Source of the DNA: Acholeplasma oculi
Lineage (GTDB): Bacteria; Bacillota_I; Bacilli_A; Acholeplasmatales; Acholeplasmataceae
Assembly: GCF_900166985.1 (NCBI RefSeq)
Contig: NZ_FUZK01000002.1
Location: forward strand, 124,001 to 188,000
Reading direction: 5' to 3'
DNA length: 64,000 nt
Both the position numbers and the translations under genes were made by a program. The notes under the pieces are model-generated. The model did no database searches and was not told the DNA's origin. It saw nothing but the letters and a program-made list of their open reading frames with translations. This document shows positions 25,597 through 34,415 of this stretch, in pieces (the stretch's first letter is position 1; each line of letters opens with the position of its first letter).

Positions 25597-28374
25597 TTAT
25601 ATAATACCATCTTTTAGATTCATCTTTTCAGATATAATACCATACTCTTTATCAATGTTCTTAAGTTTAAATGAATTAATAATATTATTTTGTGTTTCTG
25701 GCGACCAATAAATAGTTAATTTTTTTCTTGCTCTTGTTATTGCAGTATAAAATATATTATGAGTAATGTTTTCTTCAATTTCAGAAGTAATAATCAACTT
25801 GACTGAATCGTAATCAAGACCCTGAGCTTTATGTATAGAAACTGCATAGGAAATTTGAAAAGGAATAATTGACTCAAGTAATGAGTCATCATTATCTGAA
25901 TCAGTATCTTTTGTAACATTAAACTTTATAACTGACTTCCCATCTTTCGAACTAATGAGTTCTAAACCTTCATCGAGGTTAAATGAATTTAGAGGTCTAT
26001 CAATTTCTACCTCAAAGTCAATATTATCTTTATTTAAAATGATCTTTCTTATTATTCCTTTTAGATTATTATATATGACGTTTGGGAACCTTTCTGATTC
26101 GTTAAAAATAACTGGATCATTCACTTTGTACGTCCAAATCCCCCATTGATATGCACTATTAGGGTTTTTAAGTTGTAAAAGTCTATTGATGTTATTAACT
26201 CCATACAATCCATCATAATTTAAGCATAAAATAATTTCATCGTTCGAGTCATAATCAAATATACTTGTATCAAGATCCTTACAATACTGATTTTTGGATA
26301 AATGTTCAACTATATTATATTCATTCTTACGTACTAAATCCCAGAGAATACGTAGATTTTTATCTTCAGTTCTATATGGATGATTAAGTTCATAACTCGA
26401 GTTTTTTATAAATTTTCTTAGCAATCCAAACCAATTTCCAAACGATATCGATTCAATCTGATAAACATCACCAACAACTATTAAGAGTTTATATTTAGTA
26501 TTTTTCAAGATATTTACCATATCGGAGTTACTAACCGTACTAGACTCATCAATAATCAGTATATCCGTATTGAGTGGTTTATATATATGTTTAGCAATTG
26601 TACTAAATGAACAATTTAATGCATTAACTTTTTTTCTGAGATTATCTACTGCTGTATTTGTATTTGCTAGAAATAGCTTTTTGTTATCTTTGAAAAAGTT
26701 TGCCACATGATTTAGGAGTGTGGTTTTACCTGTTCCTGCAGACCCATATATTGCTGCAACTTCAGAAGTAGAGAACATCTTTCTTATTATATCTATCTTA
26801 TTCTTATCATCAATTTCATTATACTCATTTAACCAAAAATCTACAGTATTCTTATATTGATCTATTCCTTTTTTTGTAAGATTAAAAATCAAATCTAAAA
26901 TAATCATAGTATTTTTTTCATATTCAGATATATAAATCTGTTTTTTATCAATTTCAAGTCTTCTACCTAAGTGCTTATAATATAGACTCTTATTATATTT
27001 ATCTATAAGTGTATTTAAATCTTCAAAATCTACAAGATCAGCGATTGGAGTGTATAACATTGCATCATGTTCTGTGTTGTTTTTAATCTTACGAGCCATG
27101 AGTTCATGCTCTCTACCTTGAATTGGAATACACTCAAATAAATCAAATAATCTTGGATTATGGTTAATCAACGAAGTGCAATAAGGCATTTTGTCAAAAG
27201 GAATACATCCATACTCTAGTTTCAAGTTTGATAAGTATGTATTATCATTTCTTTGATATTGTGTTTTAATTACTTTATTTTTCAAACTATATAGAAAATA
27301 TCTAATAATATTACTACCTGGTTTATTTTTCTTAACAATTTTTCTACATTCATTCAATAAACTGAAAAAAGTTTCACTTACGCGTTTATTTTCATGTAGT
27401 TCGTCAAAAATCCTCTTGTATTCTATGTCAGAAAATGTAACAATATCAAATAAGTTAAGATTATTCATTGTTAGGTATTTCATTGTTTCATAAAACTCTT
27501 TGGTTTCAGATTTAAATGCTGTATCCATCTTAAAGATTTTTGCAAGATTATTTACTTCACATGGTCTAATAGATATCATCCAATTTGAAATAATCTTGAT
27601 TGGTATATTTAATCCTAATATCGAAACATCTGTGTCAATTAATCCTATTTTGACAGCATAATTGTCTACTATTTTGAATTTTGAAAAAACAATCATTCGA
27701 TCAAATTTACTTCTTTTGTCATTACATGGTGAAAGTGTAATTTCATAAAAAATTTTTCCATCAACGTAAAATGGTTTAATTTTCTCAACATAAAATCTAT
27801 CTTTGAAATCCGTGAAATAATTGGATTTTGTCAAACTTAATATTTTACTTGATATATTTAGATAGTATTCATCAAATGTTTTATCTTGATTTATAGGAAA
27901 AAGTTGAATATTTTTTAAAATCTCAACATTTAAATTTGTATTAGTAAAATTCTTAATCTCAACTAGATACTCAAAATATTTAAGCATAACACGTTCTGAG
28001 TTATTGTTATCTAATGTATAGTGTGAAGTAGAGACTTGCAACATGTCATAAAACTTATATAGTAATTTGTATTTAGATTTGCTATAACAATAATCTCTAG
28101 TTTTAGGGATATTACTCCAATTATATTCTAATGAAACATTTTGCTCTTTTTCATAAAGCATAAAGAAAAGAGCATCTATAAGATTTCTTAATTGTGCTAG
28201 AATATTTGTAGAAAGTTTATCCCTCTCTAACCCTGATGATAAATTCTCATCTATTGCATTACTAACATTTATTAATGCTTGATAACTTTTCAATTTACAC
28301 CTCATAAAATTATAAATACTTCCTACGCAATCACTTCTATAGAGATACTTACTGCTAACGGATTCATCAATCAA
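25597..28374 (-). CDS. RecD/Pif1-like superfamily 1B helicase with large unknown N-terminus
   Basis: The 925-residue frame has a C-terminal helicase: Walker A YGSAGTGKTT (about 542-551), Walker B ILIIDESSTVS, motif III VVGDVYQIESI, motif IV/arginine NHPYRT, motif V SIHKAQGLDYDSV and motif VI TAITRARKK. These are all intact and of the RecD2/UvrD_C_2 type. The first 470 residues match nothing I recognise and may set substrate or partner specificity. The frame begins at a TTG; ATG 28305 is an alternative start. It lies after gajB on the same strand, separated by about 140 bases that include a small hairpin. Confidence 0.75.
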   Translation of the reverse strand: MIDESVSSKYLYRSDCVGSIYNFMRCKLKSYQALINVSNAIDENLSSGLERDKLSTNILAQLRNLIDALFFMLYEKEQNVSLEYNWSNIPKTRDYCYSKSKYKLLYKFYDMLQVSTSHYTLDNNNSERVMLKYFEYLVEIKNFTNTNLNVEILKNIQLFPINQDKTFDEYYLNISSKILSLTKSNYFTDFKDRFYVEKIKPFYVDGKIFYEITLSPCNDKRSKFDRMIVFSKFKIVDNYAVKIGLIDTDVSILGLNIPIKIISNWMISIRPCEVNNLAKIFKMDTAFKSETKEFYETMKYLTMNNLNLFDIVTFSDIEYKRIFDELHENKRVSETFFSLLNECRKIVKKNKPGSNIIRYFLYSLKNKVIKTQYQRNDNTYLSNLKLEYGCIPFDKMPYCTSLINHNPRLFDLFECIPIQGREHELMARKIKNNTEHDAMLYTPIADLVDFEDLNTLIDKYNKSLYYKHLGRRLEIDKKQIYISEYEKNTMIILDLIFNLTKKGIDQYKNTVDFWLNEYNEIDDKNKIDIIRKMFSTSEVAAIYGSAGTGKTTLLNHVANFFKDNKKLFLANTNTAVDNLRKKVNALNCSFSTIAKHIYKPLNTDILIIDESSTVSNSDMVNILKNTKYKLLIVVGDVYQIESISFGNWFGLLRKFIKNSSYELNHPYRTEDKNLRILWDLVRKNEYNIVEHLSKNQYCKDLDTSIFDYDSNDEIILCLNYDGLYGVNNINRLLQLKNPNSAYQWGIWTYKVNDPVIFNESERFPNVIYNNLKGIIRKIILNKDNIDFEVEIDRPLNSFNLDEGLELISSKDGKSVIKFNVTKDTDSDNDDSLLESIIPFQISYAVSIHKAQGLDYDSVKLIITSEIEENITHNIFYTAITRARKKLTIYWSPETQNNIINSFKLKNIDKEYGIISEKMNLKDGII

Positions 28375-28517
28375 ATTTTTTAAAAAATGTTTACTGTTGG
28401 AAACTTGAGATCAATCTCCAACTATTTATTCTATCTTAGGATTCTTAATCATTAAAACTTGCTAAATTTTTTAATATAAATTCTTCACAAACTAAAAATA
28501 CTTATCATAATTTACTC

Positions 28518-30233
28518 TTAATCCATAGTTTTAAAAATCATGTTATGACCAAAATGCTTTTTAACACAAATCTCAAGGTTTGGTAAATCTATTTTAGAAT
28601 TTGCGTCTGCAATATAGTTAACAATTAAGTTACTTTTTGCGCGCGTACAAGCAACATATAATAATTTGCGTGCTCTCATAACTCGTTTGTCGGTCATATT
28701 TTTAAATAAAAATAAATTATCAAAATCGTATTTATTCCATGATTGATTTTCGAAAATATTAACAATAACATTATCAAACTCATTTCCTTTAACACCGTGT
28801 AAAGTATCTAGAGTTGTTTGATTGTTTATTTGTAATGATAGTTTTTTGTATTGATTTATATCTATATCTTTCATTCGAGAAATAAAACCATTATCAAAAC
28901 CATCATAGCTTGAAATAATTTCCTCATACCTTTTATAATCTATTAACTTGTTATTAATGAAAAAATCAATATATTTGATTAGTGATTGATCCTTCATGGT
29001 GATTAGATTCGTCAATTTTGACAATAGATCATTTAGAGATTCAACGCTGACAAAATTAATGTTTTGAATTAAATCATAGTAATTTTTATTTTCAAACATA
29101 ACTATTTTGTCAACAATACCATTGATTACATATGAAATAAATTGATCTTTTAGTTTAAATAACTTATCATTCGCATCTTTATTGAATACCGAGTTAAAAA
29201 CATCACTTATTTCTGTGAATCCTATTTCATAAGCGATGTTTTTATTTGCTAAATATAATCTTTTATACGTTGAAAAAGCAACATCATCGTTAATAAATTT
29301 GTTGAGGTTATAATCTTGACTCCTATTATAAACAAATAATAAGTTTCCAAATATCACTTTAGGGTACTGATTGTTGCAATTTTGAACCAAACCATCATTT
29401 CGAAATTTATTGTTAGCTTCAACAATTTCAATAGCTGTTCTATAGTTATCCTCTTTTTTTATTTGGACCAAGTCGAGTGAGTCAAAATTAAATTCAACAT
29501 CTTCATAAATCATCTGCATTTTATCTCCAAACATACCAACAATTGTTGGAAATTCTTTTTTAAATTTACTAGTGGCTAATAACAGTTTTTTTATGACATC
29601 CCAATCGGTATCCTGATATTCATCGATTAATATATATGGGTAAGTACTTAATAGAAGCTTTGAAAAAAACTCATCTTCAAGAAAATTACTCATTATCGAT
29701 ATAATATCATCATGAGAGATTTTGCCCTTGTGATAACCCGAGTATACGTCGTAAGTAATTTCTAGATTCTTATAGTCTATATCTTTATATTTAAGAAGTC
29801 TTTTTTCATTATTCTCAATAATCCTCATTTGCTTATCTATATTTGTATTTCTTGTGGGATTATCAATTTTCCTTTGTGCCTCTTGAATTTCATCTTTAAT
29901 CCTTTGAACTTTTTTTGTAGCGAGATTTTCCACTTCTAATTGAAGATTAATTTGAAATTGTTTGATAAAGTCCCATATGAAATCATGAAGAGTACTAACA
30001 ATAATTTTATCAGTATTCAATGATAATCTATCGTTTATTTCGTTCTTCGCGACATTTGTGAATGTGACACATAGTACTTTCTGATGATTGTTAATCTGTT
30101 CTTGTAATATGGCTTCTATTGTCTGAATTAGGCTAAATGTTTTTCCTGATCCAGCACCAGCATCAATTATAAAATTGTTTTTATTGTTGATACAAGATTT
30201 GATTTGGCCTATAATACCTAGTTCTCCAACCAT
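28518..30233 (-). CDS. gajB: UvrD-like helicase, Gabija GajB homologue
   Basis: The 571-residue protein has Walker A DAGAGSGKT (24-32), motif II ILIDEYQDTDWD, motif III MFGDKMQMIYE, motif V TLHGVKGNEFDNV and motif VI YVACTRAKSN, a complete UvrD/PcrA set with a shortened body. Its ATG lies inside the last bases of the OLD-family gene (16-base overlap) behind GAGGGG. A UvrD-like helicase in tandem with a class 2 OLD nuclease is the definition of the Gabija anti-phage system. GajB senses DNA ends produced during phage attack and activates GajA in described systems. Confidence 0.75.
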   Translation of the reverse strand: MVGELGIIGQIKSCINNKNNFIIDAGAGSGKTFSLIQTIEAILQEQINNHQKVLCVTFTNVAKNEINDRLSLNTDKIIVSTLHDFIWDFIKQFQINLQLEVENLATKKVQRIKDEIQEAQRKIDNPTRNTNIDKQMRIIENNEKRLLKYKDIDYKNLEITYDVYSGYHKGKISHDDIISIMSNFLEDEFFSKLLLSTYPYILIDEYQDTDWDVIKKLLLATSKFKKEFPTIVGMFGDKMQMIYEDVEFNFDSLDLVQIKKEDNYRTAIEIVEANNKFRNDGLVQNCNNQYPKVIFGNLLFVYNRSQDYNLNKFINDDVAFSTYKRLYLANKNIAYEIGFTEISDVFNSVFNKDANDKLFKLKDQFISYVINGIVDKIVMFENKNYYDLIQNINFVSVESLNDLLSKLTNLITMKDQSLIKYIDFFINNKLIDYKRYEEIISSYDGFDNGFISRMKDIDINQYKKLSLQINNQTTLDTLHGVKGNEFDNVIVNIFENQSWNKYDFDNLFLFKNMTDKRVMRARKLLYVACTRAKSNLIVNYIADANSKIDLPNLEICVKKHFGHNMIFKTMD

Positions 30234-31486
30234 TTTAGCCCCTCCTCAATATACTCAGGTAGATCCCAAATGTCTAAGTTCTCTATGAGTTCTAAGGCAA
30301 ATCCCATTTTATCAATTTTTTCAACTATATTGAAGGCATTATCAATAAGAAATTTAGAATCAATTTTTTCACTTTTATCAATAATGTTTTTAATAATTTT
30401 AAACTTATTATCAAATTTTTCATCAGTTATTTTTTTATTGATATCCTCAACTATTTTTATCGCATTTTTGATAATCATTTCTTCTTCAAGTGTTCTACCA
30501 CAGTGATAATTCGGTTCTTTTGGTAATTGTGTTGTCAATTTCATACTTTTTTCTCCATTAGTCGAAATAAATGACTCTTTGGATTTGGTTATTAAATCTA
30601 GAACATACAAGTCTTTACCTATCATTTCAAACCAGCTTTTGATAACACCATTTGATGTCTTTATTCTCTTTTTGGATGTGCTAATGTCATCTATAATATT
30701 ACAAGTTACTCTTGTTTTATCGTTAATACTATCAATATCCGCTATCACTAAGGTTTTAAGATTTAGGTATTCTAAAAGTTTATAGAATACATGAGCATAT
30801 CTACCACCAACTTCAAATAATGCTATGTGTTGATTACTAATATTTGATTTATTTTTCATATCATATTTTTCAATAAAAGCTGGAAATAAAATTCGTTCAG
30901 CACTTCCTTCATATAATACAGCTTTATCAGCAAAGAATAAATCAGCTGTATTAAGTTTAAAATATTTTCTTAAGAATATTTCAAAATTTTGATTTTCTGT
31001 AATAAATGTTTCTAGTGATTTAATCGATACATTGTCTTTTATTCTATAAAAGTAATTAATGTTACTGAAATCACTTATGCTTAACAAGTGCGATGAGTGC
31101 GTTGAAAATATTATGTAAGTATTTTTACTATCATCTAAGACCTTTTGTAACTTTTTATAAAATGTAAGCTGCATTTGTGGATGTAGATGAGATTCTGGCT
31201 CTTCAATAAATAAAATATTTAGTGGGTTATTATCTTTCAACACTAAAGAGTTGAAATAATAAATTTCAATAAAGATAAATATTAAATTACTGAAACCCAA
31301 TCCGTTATACGCTTCTGATAATTCTATATCATCCATAATATATCTAAGTTTTGCATTAGACCTTAGCATAGTTTCTATGTCAATATCAGATTGAACTTTT
31401 AATGTTGAACTGGGATCATTTAAAAACAAATCACTATGGATTGTCTCAATTATGTCATCAAATATTTCTTCATATTTTGATTCCAA
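30218..31486 (-). CDS. gajA: GajA-like OLD nuclease, C-terminal part (ATPase signature, Walker B, Toprim)
   Basis: This part holds the ABC-type signature region LSEAYNGLGFSNLIFIF, Walker B LFIEEPESHLHP, the D/H-loop STHSSHLLS, and the Toprim nuclease core VLYEGSAERILFPAF followed by LVIADIDS. The frame opens at TTG 31486 without a convincing ribosome site. It is in exact phase with the N-terminal part, with only TAA at 31501-31499 and four codons between them. It is therefore the second half of one 683-codon gene. Its stop region overlaps gajB. The split could inactivate the nuclease or create a two-subunit form. Confidence 0.7.
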   Translation of the reverse strand: MESKYEEIFDDIIETIHSDLFLNDPSSTLKVQSDIDIETMLRSNAKLRYIMDDIELSEAYNGLGFSNLIFIFIEIYYFNSLVLKDNNPLNILFIEEPESHLHPQMQLTFYKKLQKVLDDSKNTYIIFSTHSSHLLSISDFSNINYFYRIKDNVSIKSLETFITENQNFEIFLRKYFKLNTADLFFADKAVLYEGSAERILFPAFIEKYDMKNKSNISNQHIALFEVGGRYAHVFYKLLEYLNLKTLVIADIDSINDKTRVTCNIIDDISTSKKRIKTSNGVIKSWFEMIGKDLYVLDLITKSKESFISTNGEKSMKLTTQLPKEPNYHCGRTLEEEMIIKNAIKIVEDINKKITDEKFDNKFKIIKNIIDKSEKIDSKFLIDNAFNIVEKIDKMGFALELIENLDIWDLPEYIEEGLKWLEN

Positions 31487-31498
31487 CGTTGATTTAAT

Positions 31499-32242
31499 TT
31501 AACTCGTTTGATTCGCAAAAAGATGCTTATGTTTCACCTCTGATTTATTAGTGAGTTGGAAGTACTTCCACAAAGATGCTGAAATGGTTTGTTTGTTTTG
31601 ATCAGTTGCATCATCAACATCCCTTCTTGCTTTAATGATATTAATCCTAAAAATATCTTCAATAATTTTATTATCAATTAACGGAGATTTACTGTGTTTT
31701 CCAAGTTTAGTAGTATAATGTTCGACCTTATAATAATTTTCATATTCATCTATGAAATAGTCGAAAAAATCAATAACTCCTTTATATTTTTCCTCTATTT
31801 TTTGCTTATATTCTTCGTAATTTTTAATAAAATTCACTATGTTACTTATTTTGTATCTTGAAACCAAAATTAATGATTCATTATTCTGAAACTCATATAT
31901 CAAGGGCTTGATTTTTGAATAGTCTTTTATATCCGATAAGTCCAAAGTTAACTTAAGTTCAATCACTGGAAATCGCTGAATTAACTTGTTAATTGACTCC
32001 TCATCCATGTTTTTTAGGTCTTTGAAATCCTTGTATATTGAATTAATTATAGTTTTAGAAATTAACCCCTTTGAAAAATCAGATAATATAAATTTTTTAT
32101 TGCCATAAAAGATATCAAAAATCTCGAAATACGATGTTTTTCCACTACTATTTTTTCCAACTAATAACATCATCTCGGTCATTTTAGTTGATATGCTCTT
32201 TAATATTCTAAAATTTGAAATCTCTACATTATTGATTCTCAT
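31499..32242 (-). CDS. gajA: GajA-like OLD nuclease, N-terminal part (Walker A), ended by an in-frame TAA
   Basis: The first half of an OLD-family ATPase: MRINNVEISNFRILKS, then Walker A LLVGKNSSGKTS. The ATG at 32242 has AAGGGG ten bases upstream; nine extra codons in the longer reading are not needed. The frame ends NQTS-TAA and would continue unbroken into the C-terminal part. GajA forms an ATP-gated DNA-nicking complex; here the nucleotide-binding and nuclease halves are on separate reading frames. The residues before the stop look normal for the family, so the stop seems recent. Confidence 0.7.
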   Translation of the reverse strand: MRINNVEISNFRILKSISTKMTEMMLLVGKNSSGKTSYFEIFDIFYGNKKFILSDFSKGLISKTIINSIYKDFKDLKNMDEESINKLIQRFPVIELKLTLDLSDIKDYSKIKPLIYEFQNNESLILVSRYKISNIVNFIKNYEEYKQKIEEKYKGVIDFFDYFIDEYENYYKVEHYTTKLGKHSKSPLIDNKIIEDIFRINIIKARRDVDDATDQNKQTISASLWKYFQLTNKSEVKHKHLFANQTS

Positions 32243-32269
32243 TTGTTGATTACCCCTTAGTTCAGACAT

Positions 32270-32584
32270 TTTAAGATTGATTATTTAACTTTAAATATAT
32301 ATATATGCAAATATTAATCATTTGTTACTTAAGTCAAAGGATATTTTGATATTTATAACATTACATCTTTGATATTAATTTAGAAAATAATGTAATGTGT
32401 TCATAGCCACCAAATCTTATTCACGTTACATAAGTTTACATTAAGATAGTACTGGATACTCATAATAACTTATTTAAAACACTTTAAATCTAGCTGGGTA
32501 GTTTTAACCGAAAATCTGTCTATTATTTATATCATAACTGCATCAAGATAATTTTAAATATAAATTGTGCTTTACAAATTACTA
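32270..32584. other. Non-coding stretch between the RNA gene and gajA
   Basis: No reading frame with a ribosome site is visible. A nine-base inverted repeat ACATTACAT (32358-32366) / ATGTAATGT (32390-32398) could be an operator. A weak minus-strand promoter (TTGACT followed by TAATAT) lies about 70 bases before the gajA start. Confidence 0.4.
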
Positions 32585-32734
32585 TAAATAAAACCCCCAA
32601 ATCACTAAACATAACTATCTATACTATGGATGACACATACAGAACCTTAAAAAAGGCGCTATATTATATGTCTCCCACATATAAAATAAGCTATGTTTAA
32701 TAATTTGGGGGCATTTAGCTTAAATTATTAAACT
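32585..32734 (-). ncRNA. Structured RNA, about 150 nt, upstream of the Gabija-like genes
   Basis: A 20-base-pair terminal helix joins 32692-32711 (5' side, minus strand) to 32594-32613 and is followed by TTTTATTT. On the minus strand all 20 pairs hold, two of them as G-U; on the plus strand those two become A-C mismatches. The fold therefore fits a minus-strand RNA. Inside are a hairpin with an eight-base-pair stem (TTATATGT/ACATATAA, loop GGGAG, 32664-32684) and a CCTT/AAGG hairpin (32645-32656). A consensus promoter lies just upstream. It may be a free RNA or a leader of the gajA operon, 340 bases downstream. Family unknown. Confidence 0.6.
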
Positions 32735-32740
32735 GTTTAC

Positions 32741-32769
32741 ATTGTATTTAATTTTTTTGAAATTGTCAA
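32741..32769 (-). promoter_or_regulatory. Consensus promoter of the 32.6-kb RNA
   Basis: Minus-strand -35 TTGACA (32769-32764), 17-base spacer, -10 TACAAT (32746-32741). It stands directly after the terminator of the ABC-2 exporter operon, so it starts a new transcript. Confidence 0.8.
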
Positions 32770-32775
32770 TTAAAA

Positions 32776-32800
32776 TGATAAAAACGCTTACTTTTTATCA
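32776..32800 (-). terminator. Terminator of the ABC-2 exporter operon
   Basis: TGATAAAAA pairs with TTTTTATCA around a seven-base loop and is followed by TTTTAATT on the minus strand. The stem includes the stop codon of the last permease gene. Confidence 0.8.
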
Positions 32801-33589
32801 ACTTCCAGCACTTTCATAACGTTTTAACCCCTTCGTCCAAATAAATAAAGAAAGTATAAACATACCTAAACTAGCAATCACAACATATAAGGTTGAAAGC
32901 CATATATCACCATCTAGTAACAGTGCCTCAATTGGCATATAGATAACTACTGAGAAAGGTAATATAAATGTTAATGTAAAACGGATTGCTTTATTAAATA
33001 TATCAATAGGATATTTTGCAAAGTTAGAAAAATCATAAATCATAGTCATCACTTCAATACTTCTTTTTGTCCAAAAAGATAATGAACCAAATATAAGTTT
33101 AATTGAGAAAAAGAACATCATTGCAAATCCAGATACAATAACTAATGCAGATATATTTTCTATATTCCAATTTACACCTAAAGAAGGTGTAAATATAAAT
33201 AAGAAAATAATTCCTAATATTAATTCTCCAATTCCTTCTAGTTGTATCATTTCAGCAACAAGTTGAAATAATGGATTAATTGGTCGAATTAAATATTTAT
33301 CTAGAATGCCTCTGGTAATTCCACCATTAGCCAGTTGCCATACCTGATCGGATAAAATATGATCTAATGCTTTAGGGATTAAGTAAAATCCATATAGGAA
33401 TCCCATCATATCAATATTCCAGCCATTTAGGGACGGGATTGCTGATATGGTTAGATAAAGTGTAGCAAACGTTAATGCATTTTCAAGTAAGAATCCAAGG
33501 ATACCGATAAAGGCATCAAAACGGTATGCCAGTCTTGCTTTAATACTTCTAGATACATAGTATGGATATAGTTTTAGATATTTACGCAT
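32798..33589 (-). CDS. ABC-2 family exporter permease (ABC2_membrane_6 type), second subunit
   Basis: About 263 residues with six hydrophobic segments, among them IDMMGFLYGFYLIPKAL and the ANGGITRGILDKYLIRPINP loop. That loop is typical of the DUF990/ABC-2 permease family. I choose ATG 33589 behind AGGTGG; the GTG three codons upstream overlaps the previous stop. Together with the neighbouring permease and ATPase it forms a heteromeric exporter of unknown substrate. Its stop lies in the operon terminator. Confidence 0.8.
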   Translation of the reverse strand: MRKYLKLYPYYVSRSIKARLAYRFDAFIGILGFLLENALTFATLYLTISAIPSLNGWNIDMMGFLYGFYLIPKALDHILSDQVWQLANGGITRGILDKYLIRPINPLFQLVAEMIQLEGIGELILGIIFLFIFTPSLGVNWNIENISALVIVSGFAMMFFFSIKLIFGSLSFWTKRSIEVMTMIYDFSNFAKYPIDIFNKAIRFTLTFILPFSVVIYMPIEALLLDGDIWLSTLYVVIASLGMFILSLFIWTKGLKRYESAGS

Positions 33590-33590
33590 C

Positions 33591-34415
33591 TTAACCACCT
33601 ACACTCACTACATGCTTCTTTAAGACATTAAAAGAAGCATTACATAATACACTTAATATAAATACCCACATCACTTGAATAAGTAAACTAAAACCTATTT
33701 CTTCTAAAGACATTCTACCCATTAATATCATAATAGGTTTTTCTACCATACTTTGAAATGGTAGAAATCTTAAGATACTATTTAACCAATCTGGGAAAAA
33801 TGAACTTGGAAGTAAACTACCTGAAAAAAATGCTAATATTATGTTTTTAATAATCATTAATCCAAAAAGTGCATTGGTGAAAATGGATATTTCACCGATT
33901 AAGAAATTAAGTGAATCCACAATGATAAATGATAATACAGCACTCACCAAGAAAAATAGTAAATGATACCATGCAGGTATTTCTATACCTAATCCTTGGT
34001 TTAATATCACCAAGGATATTAAAAACAGTGGTATAAACATCAATATCGAAGTGGATAAGAAATTACCAAAACTAGATGCTAATAATCGGTATCTATAGTT
34101 AATGGGTCTGATTAAACTAATTGCAATATTTCCCTCATAGATATCAAAACCTATATTCCAAAACGAAGATGAGGAAAATATTAAGGTAGATGCTACTCTT
34201 GCAAAAATAAGGTATGTAATCATATCCTTAAAAGACATACCATTAATGGTATCCGTTGGTGAGTTTTGAAAGATTGCTTGCCACAAGTAAAATAATATAA
34301 TGATGGATACAAAATCTCCTTGTAACCAACCTAACGCACTAAACTTATATGCAAACCCATCTAAGATACCAGCCTTTGAAAATGCGAAATACTTCTTAAA
34401 CTTGCTTAGTCTCAT
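33591..34415 (-). CDS. ABC-2 family exporter permease, first subunit
   Basis: The 274-residue protein has six membrane segments and the family loop EGNIAISLIRPINYRYRLLA, parallel to the sister permease. It overlaps the ATPase gene by 20 bases and ends one base before the next start. The family occurs as a pair of permeases with one ATPase; the substrates are mostly unknown. Confidence 0.8.
   Translation of the reverse strand: MRLSKFKKYFAFSKAGILDGFAYKFSALGWLQGDFVSIIILFYLWQAIFQNSPTDTINGMSFKDMITYLIFARVASTLIFSSSSFWNIGFDIYEGNIAISLIRPINYRYRLLASSFGNFLSTSILMFIPLFLISLVILNQGLGIEIPAWYHLLFFLVSAVLSFIIVDSLNFLIGEISIFTNALFGLMIIKNIILAFFSGSLLPSSFFPDWLNSILRFLPFQSMVEKPIMILMGRMSLEEIGFSLLIQVMWVFILSVLCNASFNVLKKHVVSVGG

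Noticed and set aside
32594-32711. MITE with 20-bp terminal inverted repeats
   Set aside because: No target-site duplication is visible and the pairing is strand-specific (G-U on one strand). It also has a promoter and T-tail. Not fully excluded without a copy count.
32585-32734. 6S RNA
   Set aside because: It has a multi-hairpin interior instead of one long rod with a central bubble, and is shorter than typical 6S RNA.
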